A program made the position numbers and the translations under genes. Source: Solea solea (taxonomy: Eukaryota; Chordata; Actinopteri; Pleuronectiformes; Soleidae). From it: a stretch of DNA of 64,000 nt. A model generated the notes under the pieces. It saw only the letters and a list, made by a program, of their open reading frames with translations. It ran no database searches and was not told the DNA's origin. Positions 49,401-61,400 of this stretch are shown piece by piece (within the stretch, counting starts at the first letter, position 1; each line of letters begins with the position of its first letter). The stretch covers positions 18,161,680 through 18,225,679 of the forward strand of contig NC_081141.1 of the NCBI RefSeq assembly GCF_958295425.1, read 5' to 3'.

Positions 49401-52400
49401 TGCATTGGCTGTTTTTGTACAGCTGGCTTTTGTAGTTGTGGGTTTGTTACTGTTTGGGATGGGTCATGATTATTGAATAATCGATTAGTCATTTTATATT
49501 TAAAAGTTGATTGCTTTTTGCTTTTCATAGGGGAACCGCTGTATTGTATACAGCATCAGATCAGAGAAGAAGGGATCTCAGGCGGATGTCAGAGGCGGGA
49601 CTGTATGAGCCATATTCATTTTGTATTATTGTAATTTTGCTCCGTGCCACTAGAGGGCTGTATTTACTGTGTGGCTCAAGTTATGCCATTAAACCAAACA
49701 CAGGTGTTGCTGATTTGGGAAGCAAACAGTTTTTTGACTGTGCCTATGTGCCTTCGTGCTTTGTGATTTGATGTAGTGAGCAATTCGGTTTCTTGTTTTT
49801 GTTACCTGTATTATAAGTTAAAGTTATTCCTGCTGTATGAGTATGAAGGAAATAAACCTGCGAGATAAAACGGAAAGTCCGGTAATATGACCGGACTTTG
49901 CGTTTTATCTCGCAGGTTTTGCTATGTTCGAGTATAAGTTTAGACTTATACACGTCTAAACTAAATCCTCCGTATTAGCAACCAGTGCTGCTTCGTTTAG
50001 GACTTAGCCAGTACATTTGGAATACAGTCGATATGGAATACAGTATCCCCCGCCTGTCACGCGGAAGACCGGGGTTCGATTCCGACGGGGACGCGGATCT
50101 GTTTGGATTTACGTGTTCGTTCGGAAACCACGGATGTGAGGTGGGCAAATGTTTGGAGTTGCCGATCGCTAATTGGAGCTGTATCGGAGCGAGCTACAGG
50201 GCTAGCGGAATTCACAACGGGACACCATTCATCAAGCCGGCCAACGTTCGATTGGGGTATGTTGATCAGCGCTGATATTAAGAATGGATATTATGAACAT
50301 GGTAATTTGTGTGTACACATTCGCGTAAACCCAATGCATTGGGTTTCAGGGTTTCGCTGAGACGAGTTGTTGCACAACACAAACTATTTGCGGGCGTATT
50401 GATTAATAAGCCAATTTACTTTGCGTGGTCATTATGGCTGAAGAGGAAAAAGACCAACTTGGCCATGAGACTGAGCTTGGTGTGGGTGCAGGGGTAAAAT
50501 ATGTTACTGAAAAACGTGTGGTTAAATTAACAGCCAAAGCTTTGTTGGGAAAAAAAATACACTTTAGAAAAGGAAAGAAAGCCTAACTTTGGTAAACTGT
50601 CGAAAGCAAAAGAATCTATTGTTAAATTGATGGGTGATAAAGAGCATGCAAATGAGGTTGAAAATGAATTTAACATGTTCAATGAGTTGTGTGACAAAAT
50701 ACAACAGGTACATACATCTTTATTGGGCTTATTGCCTGCTGATGAAGCAAATAAACTAAATATGGTACCAAGCTAAAATGTTGAATATCAATGAGTTTAA
50801 TGTGGGTACAAATCAATGGTTGTCTGACACTAAAGCTTGTCCAGCTACGAAAGTGGGTGATGATCACGATGAGGATGATGGGCCGGGTCAAACTGAAACT
50901 CAAACTGAGCTAACTCAAACTGTCGAAAGTGAAAATGAAATTAGACCAATGGAAACACACACAGTTGTTGACAACACTTCAAAGGAACATGAAAGGGATG
51001 ATCCTCAAACTGTAGATGTTAATGCTAGAAATGGAAAGGAGGTTGATGCCAACAATGGAAATGGGGCTGCTGTTGGAAAGGATGAGGAGGAGGAGGAGGA
51101 GGAGGGTCAGATTCGACCTCAAGACAGCATTTCAAATGTGCACTCAAGGCACCATAGCTCAAGTAGCAGATCCTCCACTTCTTAAGCCAGATGCAAGGCA
51201 GAGGCGGAACAGGCTGTGCTCTTGGCTCGAGCTGCTGCTTTATTAAAGGATAAACATGCATTGGAGGAGCAGGAGCTCATCTTGAGGAGAAAGAGGGAGC
51301 AGCTTGAGCTGGACACTGAGATAGCTGCCACTTCTGCTAAGCTAGCAGTGCTACAGGTTGGTAGCAGCATCCATTCAAGGCAATTTGATAGAATGGCTTC
51401 CTACTTTAGGAAAGGGGCTAGATCTAAGCTCCTGCTCACCTCTCTAAATCCACAGGCCTCAATATCTGTGACTCTGCCCTCGCAAAGCAATGCATCTCTA
51501 CCACCGCAAAGTAATGCATCTCTACCACGGCAAAGCAATGCTTTACCATTGGTAACGCCAACTATCATGCCAAATTTGGTGAAAAAACAAGTTTCAACGT
51601 CTTTACCCACTCATTTTGCATCGCAACCAAAGCCAACTGTCAGTCAAGGTTCTCAACCCCCTCAGTTACAATCAAAGACAACTTTCAGTCAAAGCTTGTG
51701 GTCTTACAGGGGCTGGCCACTGCAATGGAATTCTTCCCATTTTGCCTGTTAAGGTGAAGTGCTCGAATGGAAACAAGGTTATTGAAACCTATGCTTTTCT
51801 GGACCCAGGGAGTACAGGAATTTTATGCACCAGGAAGCTCATTGACAAGTTGAAGGTGGAAGGACGCAAATTCAAGATTCGTATCCGCACCTTGGCCCAT
51901 AATAATGCAGTAGAAAGCTCCATTGTTGACAATCTGGAGATTTCAGGATTTTCTGATGAGTGCTTCTATCCACTTCCCAAAGTGTGTACACAGAAAGAGA
52001 TGCCTGTCTCTACAGCTAACATAATCAGCGAAAGGGAGCTGAGAAAATGGCCTTATTTGGAGGATGTAAACATTCCACACAAACGCTGATGTTGACCTGT
52101 TAATTCTCCTGTTATTCTCTTGACACAGACTCATGCATTAACGCATTGCGTAGGTTCATCTGTCTCACACCTGAGATCTGACAATGGCACCAACTTTGTG
52201 TGTGCAGAAAGAGAGCTGCGAGAAGCCTTAGCCTCTTTGAATCATGACAGCATTGAAAGAGCCTTGTCCACGAAGGGAATCCAGTGGAGCGTTAACCCTC
52301 CAGCTGGGTCCCATCACGGTGGCGCTTGGGAGCGCATGACACGGATGATCAGGAAGATTTTGTGCTCTGTGTTCCGTCAGCAAACCTTGGATGACGAAGG

Positions 52401-55400
52401 GTTCCATACCGTGCTCTGTGAGGCTGAAGCTATGCTCAACGATCGCCCCATCACAAGGCTGTCAGAGGACCCCAACGACCTTGAGGCGTTGACACCAAAC
52501 CATCTGCTACTCCTCAAAGGAAAACCAGTTCTCCCACCAGGACTGTTCGACAAAAGGGATGTTTACGCAAGGAGAAGGTGGAAGCAAACCCAGTACATCT
52601 CGGATCTCTTTTGGAAGAGGTGGATCCGTGAGTACTTACTACTTTTACAGGAGTGTCAAAAATAAAAAACCAGGAGAAGAGGAGTTTTGTTCCTGGAGAC
52701 CTGGTCATGGTTGCAGACTCCACAGCACCACGTGGAACATGGATGCTAGGAAGAGTCATGAAAACCTTCCCTGATAAGAGAGGTCTGGTACGTGTGGTTT
52801 GTTTAAAGACCAAGACAAATATCATTGAACGACCCATAACCAAAATATGCTTGCTTAATGGAGCTAAAGAGTAATTGTTTCCCATTTATTTGGGCTATTT
52901 TTTGGTATTTATGTCTCATTTCAATTTGGTGTAATTGCTCTGGCAGACGCAAATAGGGGCTGGAGTGTATGAGCCATATTCATTTTGTATTATTTTCATG
53001 TAATTTTGCTCTGTGCCACTAGGGGGCTGTATTAACTGTGTGGCTCAGTTGACCTCGAGTCAGCCAAGTTATGACATTTAACCAAGGGAAACCAAACACA
53101 GGTGTTGCTGATTTGGGAAGCAAACAATTTTTCTACTGTGCCTATGTGCCTTCGTGCTTTGTGATTTGATGTAGTGAGCAATTTGGTTTGTTGTTTTTGT
53201 TACCTGTATTATAAGCTAAAGTTATTCCTGCTGTATGAGTATGAAGGAAATAAACCTGCAGGATAATTGTAATATTACCGGACTTTCCGTTTTGCTATGT
53301 TCGAGCACACAGGGCGCACGTCTAAACTAAATCCTCCGTATTAGCAACCAGTGCTGCTTCGTTTAGGACTAAGCCAGGACAGGGACTTGGAGTATATACG
53401 TCTCTGTAATGTATTGTTTATGGAGAAAACACACAATTGGACCTAAAAACTAGAAATAAAACATTTTCTGCATCATGGAACGCAGTTCTAAGAGCATTCT
53501 AATAATATTGTTTACAAAAGAAGAGCCATTACACAAGCAAACTGATAATAAATAAATAAATAAATAAATAAATAAGAAAAGTAAAGAAACAAACCTGATT
53601 TTGTTCATTCTTTATCAGAGCTATGCTGCTGTTGCTGCTGCTACTGCTGCTGCTGATAAGTGACTGAGGACTGGGAATTTGATCTAACAAGCACGATGTC
53701 CCTGGACCAGGTCCTGGCTGGTTGTGATCTGAAAACAAACAAAGACACATTTAAGATGTGGTGGGTTTGATGGCGGGATGACTTCAGGGGTGGCATGAAC
53801 TCTCACCAGCACTGGAGGAAGCTTTCTGGTTTTTGCGGCTGGAAGAATAGGACTTTTGTTTGGGGACAATCGGTTGGGGAGAGGTCTGCGTCTGAGATAC
53901 AACATGAAAACCTGGAGCCTGAGGTACATGAAATGAAAACAAAAAGACAAGTGAGAGATGACACAAAGAAGCACAACAATATTAAACATTATTTTTTCTT
54001 TTCTCAGTTTTAAAGTTACTTTAATATTTACTATTTATAGATGACACACTGAAATTTATATAATTTTCTTACTTAATTTTAAGAACCACAGTGTCAAAGG
54101 TGGGAATGTTATGGACAGAGATGAAAAGTAAACATACCCCTCCTAGATGAGACGAAGCAATGACAACTCCAGAGTTAGGGACGACATCTGCTTTCAGAGG
54201 CGTTGGCGTAACAATTAAAGCCTTGGCAGAACCTGGGAATGGCGCTAAGGATGAACAATGGCAGTAAAACAGTACAGTGTTAGCTTTGTGCTTATTCATA
54301 CATGAATAGGCATAAAGGAGTAATCAGAAAAATATAATATCTTGATGCTCAATTTCTGCAATATATTGCTTGATCTTAAGGAATTTGGAATGCGCAGTGA
54401 ACTCTGGTGACTTAAAACAGGCACTGGCACTGTCCATTTTTGCTAAAGCTTTTCCTATCACCATGGCAGTGTAAAAACAACGCTGAGTCACATGATGTCT
54501 GGAGCTCTATAGCCAGAAAATGCACAATATCTCAAAATGCAGAATCCATATCTTGATCTTGAGATCATCAATAACAGACCTGTGAAGATGAGGTGGGGAG
54601 CGGGGAGGGTGTTGGCAGGAGCAATCCTTTGCACAGGGCGGGTTTTGTTGGCAGTGGATGGTTGAAAGGGGCGAGGTAGGGCAAAAGACTGAGGTTGCTG
54701 TGCAGGAGTGGTGGGTAATGGAGCCAACGGCTGGAGTTGGGATGGCGGATGTTGCGTGGATATGGAAGCGTACTCTGACCCGTGGCAGATGGTGGGTGGT
54801 GTGTTGCTGGGTGTAACAACAGAGGAGGTGGTGTGTGTAATTACTGAAGGTGCTACAGTCTCATCTAGCACAGAGGTGGTGTCCAAAGGTGGGGGCACCA
54901 TTGGTGCTGCTGAGGCCATATCCTGACCTGGTAAGCACTGCACCAGATGATCATGTGATAATTGTTGAGAGACAGCAGAAACAGTTCGATCGCCAGGCAC
55001 AACCTGACCAGGAAATAGTGGCATGTAGTTTTGAGCATAGGTACTAGCATCGCCGCTTCCATCACCACCTGTTTGACTGGTTTGACTGACCATGGGAGAG
55101 GGGAGCGGCAGGAGGCCGGGAGGGGAGATGTGGTTGGTGGTGAGCTGCATGGATGACATTAACTGGGCCTGGTAAGGGATAATTAGGAAAGAGGGAGTAA
55201 AACACTTAAATATACCAAACAAATGCAGATGCAAAACACACATTTTTATGTACTGTGTATATATAGACTATGTCTATACATTGTTTTAAAGATATTTTCT
55301 AGTATACAAATCCCCAGTGTTCTATTCACACGCTTTCACAAACTACTAACAGTAACAATTATCAGGATTTGGATTGAAGTATGACATCAGTCGGGTATTA

Positions 55401-58400
55401 ATGATGATCATCAGTGTGTATATAAGCAGCATGGTACCGTCGATGCTGCTGCTGCTGCTGCAGACGGAGCTAGTCTTTTTGAAAGAAAGCAGAAGCCGAA
55501 GAATGTTAGACACCACTGGTTTAATGTTTAACAAGGTGTAGTACTGTAAAAACTTATTTAAAACATTATTACATTGTCTATGTTATGTAAAACATTAAGC
55601 TTAACTAGTGACCAAAGAGAATTTAAGAGCCTTATAGCTATCTACATTGGCTTCTAGTGAATTGAAAAATAAAATTCAAAATCAATCTTGGTTAACAGGT
55701 TTCAATACATGTTTGATTGTGAGTACATTCTCCAAAGACTCTACGAGAGGTGATCCGTAAATTAAGTTTAGTAATATTATTGGTTTGTTTTTTCTGTAAC
55801 TACATTAAGACAGAATGGTGGCAGACAGTGTGGTGTTGATCGTCACAAGTTTACCCAAAACAGCACCCCAATTTTGAAATCTAGGGAAAATCACACACTC
55901 CTTGCCCAAACTCTCATCATGGTGGTGTGTGTTAGGGACCGTGCCATGGCTCGGTGTTTACCTGTGACTGAGAACTGCTGCTGGATAGAGGGGTAGATGA
56001 TGCAGTGGGGGAAACAGAGGGGAAGACGGGCTGACGGAGGCTGTGAAATAAGTCTGGAACAAGAGTCTCTATGTTAGCTAGAGGTTAGTAAAATCACACT
56101 ACTTTCTGTGTTAGGATAAGCAAACTGCTGTAGCAAAGTTACTAGAACATGTGCGCTTGATTGCTGTCAGGTGTGCACTATTAGTGTGCGTGAAGGACTG
56201 CCGCAGCTCTGGGCAGTGTCTATTGCTACCTTGCAGTGGATCAAACGAGTCCATGAAGTCTAGATTGGGCTGTAGGGGAATCAGTCCTGGTTGGATCATG
56301 TCTGCATTGCCTGCATGAGCTGTGAAAGATAAAAACACAGATGGAGGAAGAGCAGGTAGAAGAGATGTCAGTAGACAGACACACAAGATATTGTTGAACT
56401 AAATAAATATATAGGGATGTCCCGATCTCAAGTAATGGATCAGTGTTGATCTGGGCATTTGTCAAACTAATCGGAGATTAGAAATCACCCCAATCATTTA
56501 TACCTGTGGCATTTATTTCATATTGCCCATGTTTGATGTGCTGTGTCCTCTCAGCTCTCAACGCTACACACAAAAAAGGTCACATACTCTTTTGTGAACT
56601 TCTTTACCAGCAGTACCTGCAGCCTCATAGCACACGCAGTATAGGCAGATGACAAAGGACTCTGTTCTTTTTCATCTAACATTAAGTCAGAAATATTACA
56701 TACAGTATCAGTGCTGGGCAGTGTACCAGTTCATTCCAAAAATAAGACTTGTGGCTATTAAAACTGATATGTGGTCTATAAACCACTTATCAACTCTATA
56801 ATTAAGTTGTATTAATATTGATAAACACCTTTTTTGAGGTTAAGTTATACAATAATTAGGATTTTAAATTGCTTATAAACTTATTATTACTGTCTTATAA
56901 GTGGCTTATTCATGGTCAGTTACAGGTTATTACAAGGAACTTGACAAGGACCTTAAATCAGGACTTGAAAAGAAAACGAGAATTAAACGGCATATTATTT
57001 TCTCACCAATCTCCCTTGGGTTGGGCCACGGAATCGGCTGGTGCGAGGCCAACGTTGAGAACAACGTGTCTGAAAACTCAGACATCAGGACATCCATGTC
57101 GAAGAGGCTTTCCAGCTCCATGGGCGCAGGTGTCTCTGCATGCTTACGAGGTGCACGCCGCGCAAAGGTCTCTTCATCCTGACAAAAGGAGAAACGGAGC
57201 ATGTCTGGAGAGACTTCCCCAAACATCGACATCTGCTCCTCTTTTCCCTTTGAGATTTTAAAATGCAAGCGCCAAAAAGATATATATGCAAAGACACATA
57301 TATTCACACACACACACAAGAACCACACACACACGCACACAAATTGTATCCGTTAGTTACAAAGTAAATTAGTTGTAAGCAGTTAAACAGTCAAAGGTGC
57401 TTCCTGTTGTTCAAAAGTGATTTAAAAAATGTGCAGGTGACTGGGTTAGCGTGGGTTAATTACATTAGTATCAACAGCTGGTTGAACAGATGCCGATCTT
57501 AATGCGCATGTGGACACTAGCCCTTTAACTGAGTGAGCATGATGTCATTTTGCATACCTTAAGCAAGCTTGAGAGGTCGTCATCCTTGTGCTTATGCAAC
57601 TATAAAACAGAGCCACATTAGGTACATATTTACGTTACACAAACACCCCCCCAAAAAACCCTATTATAAATTATTATAAACAACTGTAACAGGGGTATGT
57701 TATACCCTTTTCTTGAAGTATGTTCTCCATTTGTGATATTCTCTTATTACAATTTCAATTCGTCTTTTCCAGTATTTCCCCTCTGAGACAAGGCTCTGCA
57801 ACAGAAAGGGAGGATGGGAAAAACAAAGCACATTCATCTATAATCAACACAGCATAAAGAAAGATGGGAAGTGGGAAACATATGTCTAAGATGTCATTTC
57901 TTTTCCCATCTTTACCTCAGCAGGACGATGGACATCCAAGTCTGTACTTCCATCAAGGGGAGTCACAAAGTGACAGACAGGATTCTTCCTCTTCTCCACA
58001 TCTGGGGGTAGAATAAAACATCAGTCAATTCCTGTTGAACAATTCCCAGTCCTAAATCATTCACCCCTGTGCATCAAGTGTGCAAACTACAACCATAGCA
58101 GGCCCTGCAAACTTAAATAACACTGCTGATAGCATGTACCCAAACCAGTACTATACCACACCAGCAGTAGTAATGAACACACAGCCCTCACCATCCCCTC
58201 TTTCATACAAATGATAATTCTGTTTTGGGTGTCTTCATGCATGCTGCAGCTCGATGAGTCTTCAATTTAATTTGAATCTATCGTAGCGTCTGTTTTATAA
58301 ACCAATAAAATCTACTGTATATTCTGTGTATATTACATAAAAGTTACTTTGAACTCTTACACTGCATATACCAAGCTCTCCAAATGGCATTGTTTAGGCG

Positions 58401-61400
58401 GATCTTGTCTCTCCAAAGCAGCTTCAGACCTTTGAAGTTCTTCCATTTGGGAGAAACCAACTTCCCGCTGAAAAGGCAAGAAAAATCACAATGAAAGCGC
58501 ATGGAGAGCGTGACAATGTAGGTAACAGGGTGAGACCCTAACTCCTCAGACTCTCAGGAGAACAGGCCTCTGGTTACAGCTTATGACATCATTCTGCCCA
58601 ATTCAATTATTTATTTGTCAGCAGTGACACTTGATTATAATCTGGCTAATACCAGACTGCATCTCAATTTCATTTGAGAATAAGTATGGGTTTAGAAAGG
58701 GTGTAGTGCCCTCCCACTTTCAGGAGGCATGACAGATCGCTGGCTGACCCAGCTGGATTCAGCCTGGCTAGCTTGATTATGACTCAAAGCCTTTATTAAG
58801 AATTAGTGATATCTAATGGTTAGTTACAAATTACAGTTACAAATGGAGGACTCCTGTCACCCCTTCCCATTCCCAAGTGCTTCAAGGAACTACGGTGGCC
58901 ATTGCATCTTTTGTTTGCGTGAAAACCAGGATTTTAAACTCTGAGAAATGTGGGCAGTGCTCACTCTAGTGTGCCTTAAGGAAAGTTTATGAGCTGTTCC
59001 AAAGTGTGATAGAAATTGTCACTCAGAGTAAACTACAGTAGCTGCAGAGCTCCAGGTGGTTAATAATGGTCATAGAGTGTTAAAGTCACTTGAGATCATA
59101 TGGCATGCCGTTGGTCACTTGCGGCTAATTTAGACAAGTCGTTTAGTCTCCTAAGATGAGATGAAAGAACAGCATTGTACATAGGAGATGGATGGTGTCA
59201 TGGACTGCTTCCTCTGTTGGGAGATAATTCTCGTTTTTGACATAGATGCTTCCTTCACTCTCAAACCATCTGTCCTCTCTGAGCCGAGTCCTGATCTGAG
59301 GAGTTGGAGTCCTGTGTCGAGCCATGTGCTCCACTAAGAGTTATTCCTCCAATCTACAGGTTGGAGCACTGCCCACATTTCACAGAGGTTGCATTCCTGG
59401 GTTTCATCGCATACTACAAAAACTGAAGAAGCCTCTTGGATGAGAGGTAAAACATGTGATGAAGCGTACAATTACTTTTGTATAACTATGACCTGGATGA
59501 GTGAGAATCTACACAGGCAACCATGCAGTTACGCAGGTCGGTGAGTAACGAGTACACCAGTGAATCAAATCTATTTAGTCCAGTCAAACTTATTGGTCAT
59601 GTGTATTACAATATAGCAAGGGCAACAGACACCTGATTTTTCCATTGACAACTTTATTTATTGATAACTATCAAGACATGAAGAGTATTAGAAAACAGAG
59701 CACATTAGAGCACAGTTTTTGTGTTTGGGTAATGCTATTTTACCCTTATGTCACTTTAACCAGCACTGGACCATTATAATATTAAGCGCACCAAGCAAAT
59801 GAGAGGGAATGTCAATGTCAAGCCTCCAGAATTGCACAGTAAATGCAACCAAGGGGGTTGACATGATTGAATTTTTTGGGGTTTATTAATATTAAGAAGA
59901 AGAGAAGAATTAATGAATGATTAAATCCAGAAGAAGGCAGTCTTGCAACATGATGGATGTCAACTGCTGTAAAAACCCCATTACACCCTGAACAACAGAG
60001 CAGGACATGAGGGAAATTCATCAGTGTGAACTTGTATAATCTGTGAGACACAATGTGAAATGATTGATAACAGCACCGTGACTTTACTGGACAGTCAGTT
60101 CCATATCAGTGAATATAAACAACAGGAAGGTCAAACGAGCATAACGCTTCATAACGTTGTGAAACACCATAAAGTCGATCTCTTAAAGAATACTGCTGGT
60201 ACGAATCCAAAGGGTTTAGGTCACAGCTTCCCTCTTTCCACGCTTGCTGTTCTGTCCTTTTCACAGTCTGTTCTTCCTGTCTCTGCTTTTCCACAGTTTT
60301 CCCTTAATTGCATGCTTACTTTCTGTGCAGATCAGCCTTTAAATAGTAGCTGTGAGAGAAGAGAAACTTCTCTCGTAGTTCGTAGCTACTGTATTGAAAA
60401 ACCAGCCACTATTACTTTTAGGATCAATGACACCAGCACAACAGTAACGGTAGTGGTGCTTTCCTGGTCTATTAATAGTCATTCCAGTGAGTGCAAGTTG
60501 ATACCATTTGTGCACTCAGAGGGAATCCTCTGAGCAACTGGCTCTGCATCAACAGTTAAGCAATGCTATAGCCATAAGCAGAAATGGCCAATGCATTGCT
60601 ACGGTTGTGAATACAAATGACCTGTCATAGTTTGTTAAAATTACTATATCAGAAGATGAAATCAAATGAAATTTGAATTATATAAGCACCAAATCAAAAC
60701 ATGGGCTTACTCAATTTGATATTACACTGGCTTCATATCAAATCAAATATACCTTATTGTCCCCACAGGGGAACTTTTCTTAAGCAAAAGTGTGACAGAG
60801 GCTGCAGAACAATACACAAAACAACTTAGACCAGAGACAGCCAACAAAGAATACAAACAGATATTGAATATTGAAACAAACCGTATACCACAGTGCAAAA
60901 TGTGCATGAGTAAAGTGACAGTGCTCAGAATGCTTGCATTCTCTTTCTTTGTGTTGTTGTGCTATTATTCAATTATTTTATTCTTCTATATCGATTAGTC
61001 ATGTCAATGCCATCTCTACTAAAATATCAGCAGTGCTTCTCTTTATTTTAAATAATTACACACTAATTACAGTTATGCAGCTGCAGCTGCTGCTCAGGCT
61101 GATTAAATACTGAAGGCTGGTAATGCTTAATTGTGATGTAACTAACTGACTGACTAATACACATTGATGGACCTTTTAAAATAATAATTATTTGCAAAAG
61201 AGCCACACTTCTAGAGGAAGCAGGAGATTTAGTCATCAATATGTGAGAGTAACCAGAGTAAAATAAAATAAAAGTGAAGTAAAATATGTGATGACAAACC
61301 TCTCTTCCTCTTTCCAAAATTATTATTTGATTAATGACTAAAAGAATTGGTTCTCACACACAGTGCAGAGAGATGTCATAAAACTCTGTTTCTTTTGGCA

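Larger units (their letters stand above)
49602..53381 (+). mobile_element. Internally deleted BEL/Pao LTR retrotransposon
   Basis: Two similar LTRs, each starting TGTATGAGCC and ending in CA, flank 2.9 kb of internal sequence. GGGAC occurs immediately before the 5' LTR (49597-49601) and immediately after the 3' LTR (53382-53386), a 5-bp target-site duplication typical of BEL/Pao. Internal remnants in order are a gag-like region with stops and a frame break, an A17-type protease-like segment, a partial integrase and the basic C-terminal domain that follows BEL/Pao integrases. Reverse transcriptase and RNase H are absent, so the copy cannot be autonomous. It is inserted antisense to mlxip. Confidence 0.9.
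49206..53594 (-). other. mlxip intron 12, enlarged by a retrotransposon
   Basis: This 4.4-kb intron separates the exon ending IKNEQNQ from the bHLH exon. A plus-strand BEL/Pao element fills 49602-53381, so the pre-insertion intron would have been about 0.6 kb. An (AATA)n tract lies at about 53549-53577, close to exon 53595-53728. Confidence 0.85.

Noticed and set aside
50042..50091. Functional tRNA-Asp gene
   Set aside because: The 5' third is missing, the T-stem/acceptor region has lost bases, and it lies inside a retrotransposon leader.
59143..59334. 63-codon minus-strand open frame as a host gene
   Set aside because: Its content resembles a retroelement C-terminal fragment and it lies inside an mlxip intron among repeat debris.
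60060..60533. 157-codon open frame on the plus strand in mlxip intron 1
   Set aside because: The translation has no domain, signal or family resemblance and no splice partners; it looks like chance in an intron.
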